DNA of 64,000 nucleotides, from positions 1,331,249 to 1,395,248 of the forward strand of contig NW_006767435.1 of assembly GCF_000264995.1 (NCBI RefSeq). Direction: 5' to 3'. The notes below the pieces were generated by a model. The model searched no databases. It had not been told where the DNA came from and saw nothing but the letters and a program-made list of their open reading frames with translations. This stretch comes from Punctularia strigosozonata HHB-11173 SS5. Its lineage: Eukaryota; Basidiomycota; Agaricomycetes; Corticiales; Punctulariaceae. Position 1 is the first letter of the stretch, and every line of letters begins with the position of its first letter. Below, in pieces: positions 60,601 through 64,000 of the stretch. A program made the translations under genes and the position numbers.

Positions 60601-61573
60601 TCCACATGCAGAGGTCGAACATTTATCTCACCAGAAGCACGTACAGGCCAACGCGAAGGGACTCGATCTCGTAGTCTCATTGATATCGTGTCACGTAGGC
60701 TCCAGCTGGCGGCGGACTCTTATCGCATGGCATACAAGTCTCTTTCACGACTTGATCCCACCGGTACCTGGGTCTCGCGATATAAAGAGCTTCGCAAGGA
60801 CGATCTACGTGGTCCTTATCGTGATGACGCAATCCCCAACGAGAAATCAGAGCGGCACCGCACTCCATCTTGGATATGGACTCTTCCTTCCGGCGACCAA
60901 TCCAGCGGTGCTACGTCTACCGAAGTGACGGACAAGAAGGGTGGTGAGCTCTACCTTCGGGGTGAATGGGCGCGGCAGCGTGCGAGGGTTCTGAGGCACG
61001 ACGAGGAGCTAGTCCTGCTTCGGGAGGAAATGCGACGAGTACTGACTTTTCTGCGAAACAAGTCCCAATGGTGGCAGGAGCAGTGGTCGTGCAGGGTCAA
61101 GTCAAAAGACACACTCCTTGCGGCTGGCTCGCGGATCGCTCGGGGTCTTCGAGCATATGGATTACGGCAAGCACATATTCACCTTGACCTTGCGAAGGTG
61201 TTCGCTGGTCGGTGGATCCCACTTTTGAAGCACCACAACCTCGGTCAAGATTGGATCCTAGAATACGAAGACTTGGTGCCCTCGGATTCAGGTGAGCATT
61301 GAACATTAACACGATATATTGGCACGCTACTTGTGATAGTTCTAGAAGAACTGCTGGCAAAATGGTTGCGCGAACGCAGACAGCGCCAAGAGACTGCGGC
61401 TGCCAAGGCCGGTGAGCAGTAATTCCGTTTCTGGCATCTCATAGCTCACCACGTTCTCCACATTCTCAGCTAAAGCGCGTCCGGACAACACCGAAACATC
61501 ATCTGATGATGACGACGTAGGGGCAGAAGCAGACGATTCAGAGGAGGACGAGACAACCGGCAAGCTATCGTGA
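57612..61573 (+). CDS. KDZ-family transposase with CxC2 cysteine cluster, apparently intact
   Basis: KDZ (Kyakuja-Dileera-Zisupton) proteins are DDE-type DNA transposases. The ATG at 57612 reads MAPKRKKLPSFLPTRSDSSS. After the first intron a CxC2-type zinc cluster appears (VPCVECHRTTNPG, YRCEDCHG, LCAQC), then KAWKDDCFQSITLQELGLRI, GYHYVNLSYCQC and LLNIGLYPASSKQPRTAFTF. The catalytic core follows: FVALDACFKLKNKN (first Asp), FVTIDYVFWNALKRTGVSIP with VSYDLACQWKKNLW (second Asp), and THGETVEQEWAHIGGLATST (Glu). The C-terminal helical part (GDAFRKSLVNTMEEGLKHRD, EVQNVYMPGSITLR, GLRAYGLRQAHIHLD) ends in an acidic tail with a stop at 61571-61573. I joined all exons without a stop or frameshift, roughly 1,000 aa. 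Terminal inverted repeats were not identified. Confidence 0.85.
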
Positions 61574-61619
61574 TTATCTTTACTTTGTATGTATCACTAG
61601 TCTGTACCCATACAACAAC

Positions 61620-61800
61620 GGTCATGGCGCATCCGTGAACATCATACGCGGCCCACGTCTGCAGACATTGTACCCGCGGCCCAGGTTGCGGAACCCGTAC
61701 TCGCGGGCCACAATGTGAACGTTGTATCTGCGGCACACGTCGCAAACACTGTGCCCTTGGTACACGTTGCACGTGTTGTGCTCGGAACACGACAGCAACC
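61620..61800. repeat. Minisatellite of about 27-30 bp after the KDZ gene
   Basis: About five to six imperfect copies of a GC-rich unit of the form TGTACCCGCGGCCCAGGTTG. GCGG/GCGGGCC cores recur at about 61648, 61675, 61704 and 61732. One frame stays open and gives an Ala/Val-rich pseudo-repeat, but it has no start codon or gene context. Confidence 0.6.
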
Positions 61801-61959
61801 TTACCAGGTACATACATCGTTCCATCTAATGTTATGTGCCTATAGCACATTGTATACTTCATTCATGCAAGCATAGTATAAGTATACATATACGCAAGGC
61901 ATACTCGTCTGCGTCTGATGTCATAGCATGTGTGATAGATGAGCGGCTAATCTGGACAA

Positions 61960-62400
61960 TAGGGATGTGACGGGAGCAGAATGGAGCATGTCATCAACGT
62001 ATAGCGTATTCAGCGCCGGCGCCTTTCGCAAACAATCAGTGGAGGGTGCATGAGGAGCAAGAATGGCTGCATACTGAATGTTAACGACGCATAGCACATC
62101 CAACGTCCGATGTGATGGGAAGCAGAATGGAGCATGGCGACGACGCATAGCCCGTTCAGCGCCGGCACCTTTTGCAAACGATCAGGGAAGGCTGCGTGAG
62201 GAGCAAGACTGGCTGCATACCGAATGTTAACGACACATAGCACATCCAGCGTCCGACCCTCTAACCGGTGGGAGGAGTCAGGATGTCTGCATACCGAATG
62301 TCGACGGCATATAGCGCATCCAGCACCGAAATCTATGGTACACAGTCAGTAGCGGCTGCGGGAGGAGCAAAATGGCTACATACCGAGGGGGTCAAGGGAC
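61960..62400. repeat. Degenerate tandem repeat, about 135-143 bp period with half-unit structure
   Basis: A unit containing GGAGCA(A)GAATGG, then CATA(C/G)CGAATGTTAACGACGCA, then TAGC(A/G)CATCCAGCG recurs. GAGCAGAATGG-type starts are at about 61975 and 62118; GAGGAGCAAGA starts are at about 62070, 62200 and 62362. The two flavours alternate, so two related half-units of roughly 65-75 bp make the longer period. Confidence 0.65.
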
Positions 62401-62629
62401 GGCGGACTGTAGGTGACGCTTGAGGGGCCTGGCCGGTCGAAACGATGAGTTTGCGGTGTGTATACGATACTCAGGTTACTCACCGAGGAACGACATGGAA
62501 GGCGGAAGAGGTGGGAGCCAATGCTGTAGGATGAACAAGACAGGGAGGGAAGAGATGCACGGGGAGGAAGAGAGCAGATGTAGAGTACGTGGAAGTTGTA
62601 CACTTATATAACCTGTCTTCAGGGCCGAT

Positions 62630-64000
62630 GTTGTACCATGTATGACAGGTTGCAGTCCTGCGATTGTTTGACGGGCGCCGGAGTTGTCGATGGATGCCAA
62701 CTAGTCTAAAGGGGCAGGACAAGAGCCATGAAGCGCCATGGTGTGCAGTATTTGACAACGTGCCCGATATCTTCACTTTGACATGATGCGTGTTCGGAGC
62801 AAGTGGATGCAAAAACTACACGGAGGATATCTATATGAAAGCGCCAGAAGATGCGTAGCGGGAAGAGAAGCGAGCGAGCGACAAGCTACTGTAAGGCTAT
62901 GTATGACGCAATGGCGCGCAATGCGAGGTTGCGAAGATGAGAAGTTTGGATTATATGTATGACCCATGAGCGTGGCGTATGCGTACCAAACGAAGTGACA
63001 TCGTGTTATGTTTGATCACCGTAATACTTGTCTTGTATGATGCGTGTCCGGCTGGAGCGAAGATCTGCGACAGTTGCGCGCCAATATAACACGAACCGGT
63101 ATCGTCGGCGGTGAAGACTACAAGGTCCAGGATGTATGTATGATCTGCAGGCAAACGCAGGTGTGCGAACCAAACCTACGACGTGAGCCGGAACAGTTAC
63201 ACAGGTGTTGCCTGAGGCACGGTTGCGCAGCCGCATAACTAAGGCCCTAACTGCCGGCGAAGTCACTGATATTTAGTATCTGGGTATGATATGTGAACGA
63301 GGCGGGCGCACCGGAAGGCCTGCAATGAGCAAGTATGATGTGCGATGGTAGTCTGCCCGCCGTATGACACAAAACGGAGCGCAGCCGGTGAAATCACAAA
63401 AGTTCAGGATCTAAGTATAATATGTGAGTGGAGGCATACCACATAAACCTGGAAGGAGCAAGAAAGGAGTTGGAGATACCATGTATGCGCTCAAGCCGGG
63501 TTTTTATCCCAGAACGGCGCGTTCCCCCCCAGTGAGAGACTGCGGACGTCGACGAATAAGGTAGAGTATATGCGGTATGAGGAAGGATGAAGCAGCGCGG
63601 CGGGAGCAACACATGCAACCACAGAATTATGGTTGTATGTTTGACGTGCAACGATTGTGGCTGGTATGACACAAACCGGTAACGATCTGATCAGGAATGT
63701 TCAGGATCTAAGTATAACCCGTGAGCGGGGGCAGCGTACCAAATAAGCTAGGAACGAGCAAGAATGGAATTGGAGATGCCATGTATGCGGTCAAGCCGGG
63801 TTCTCCATCCCAGTGCGGCGTGTTTCCCCCCAGCGAGAGGCTGTGGACATCAACGAGGAAGGTAGAGTATATGCCGGATGATGAAGCAGCGCGGCGGGAG
63901 GAACGTATGCAACCACAGGATCATGGCTGTATGTATGACATGAAACGGTCGTAGCTGGTATGACACAGACCGGTAACCGTTGCCGATATGGTCAGGAATG
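62630..64000. repeat. GTATGAC-type satellite field with a 295-300 bp unit, running off the window
   Basis: Units starting GTATGACACA(A/G)A(C/A)CGG begin at 63362, 63664 and 63958, i.e. periods of 302 and 294 bp; the last is cut by the window end. The two full units match over almost their whole length, including TTCAGGATCTAAGTATAA, CATGTATGCG(G/C)TCAAGCCGG, GTAGAGTATATGC and GATGAAGCAGCGCGGCGGGA. From 62630 to 63360 more diverged GTATGA-led blocks occur (about 62640, 62901, 62957, 63033, 63133, 63333). Confidence 0.8.

Noticed and set aside
1-64000. tRNA or rRNA genes
   Set aside because: I looked for tRNA-like B-box (GGTTCGANTCC) and rRNA-like stretches; scattered TTCGAA matches fall in exons or lack a cloverleaf partner. 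A tRNAscan run would settle this.

Overview
This is nuclear DNA of a filamentous fungus, most likely a mushroom-forming basidiomycete (Agaricomycetes). Almost every gene is broken by many introns of about 50-70 nt with GT(R)NGY-like donors. Gene order is compact on both strands. The gene set contains families typical of Agaricomycetes: a BTB/POZ protein, a Sec7-PH ARF-GEF, a KDZ transposase with a CxC2 cysteine cluster, and a small multi-pass membrane family. Gene coordinates here are outer CDS bounds with introns included. Proteins were read by joining exons by eye, so internal junctions are approximate unless given.

Positions 1 to about 44.3 kb are gene-dense. In order they hold: SKI3 (+, 5' end cut off), a LETM1-domain mitochondrial protein (-), an unrecognised 213-aa protein (+), the SPOUT methyltransferase SFM1 (-), a large GH63-like glycosidase (-), a Rap1-type BRCT/Myb protein (+), a BTB protein (+), a taspase/asparaginase-2 family protease (+), signal peptide peptidase (+), a Gfo/Idh/MocA oxidoreductase (-), an AreA/Nit2-like GATA factor preceded by about 3.7 kb of non-coding G-rich DNA (+), a Sec7-PH ARF exchange factor (+), a GH76 secreted alpha-1,6-mannanase-like enzyme (-), and the ER-fusion GTPase SEY1 (+). 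These are unrelated housekeeping and regulatory genes; nothing suggests an operon or a biosynthetic cluster.

From about 44.3 kb to the right edge the character changes. Genes are sparse and separated by several distinct tandem-repeat fields. A candidate 7TM-type membrane gene lies at the boundary. Next come a satellite of roughly 110-bp monomers organised as a 330-bp higher-order repeat (47.1-49.15 kb), a KDZ-neighbourhood type gene with a WFxNxxR homeodomain-like motif and an 11-residue Pro/Ala repeat (-), a 240-bp repeat array, a solo RNase H1 N-terminal (viroplasmin-type) domain gene (+), more arrays, an apparently intact KDZ transposase (57.6-61.6 kb), and repeat fields to the window end. 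Several arrays share the heptamer GTCATAC or its complement GTATGAC. This end looks like a transposon- and satellite-rich compartment (subtelomeric, pericentromeric or a large insertion), which is an inference.

The most interesting items are the Rap1-like protein with three tandem Myb-like modules, the higher-order satellite, and the KDZ transposase with its putative companion gene inside a satellite-rich block.
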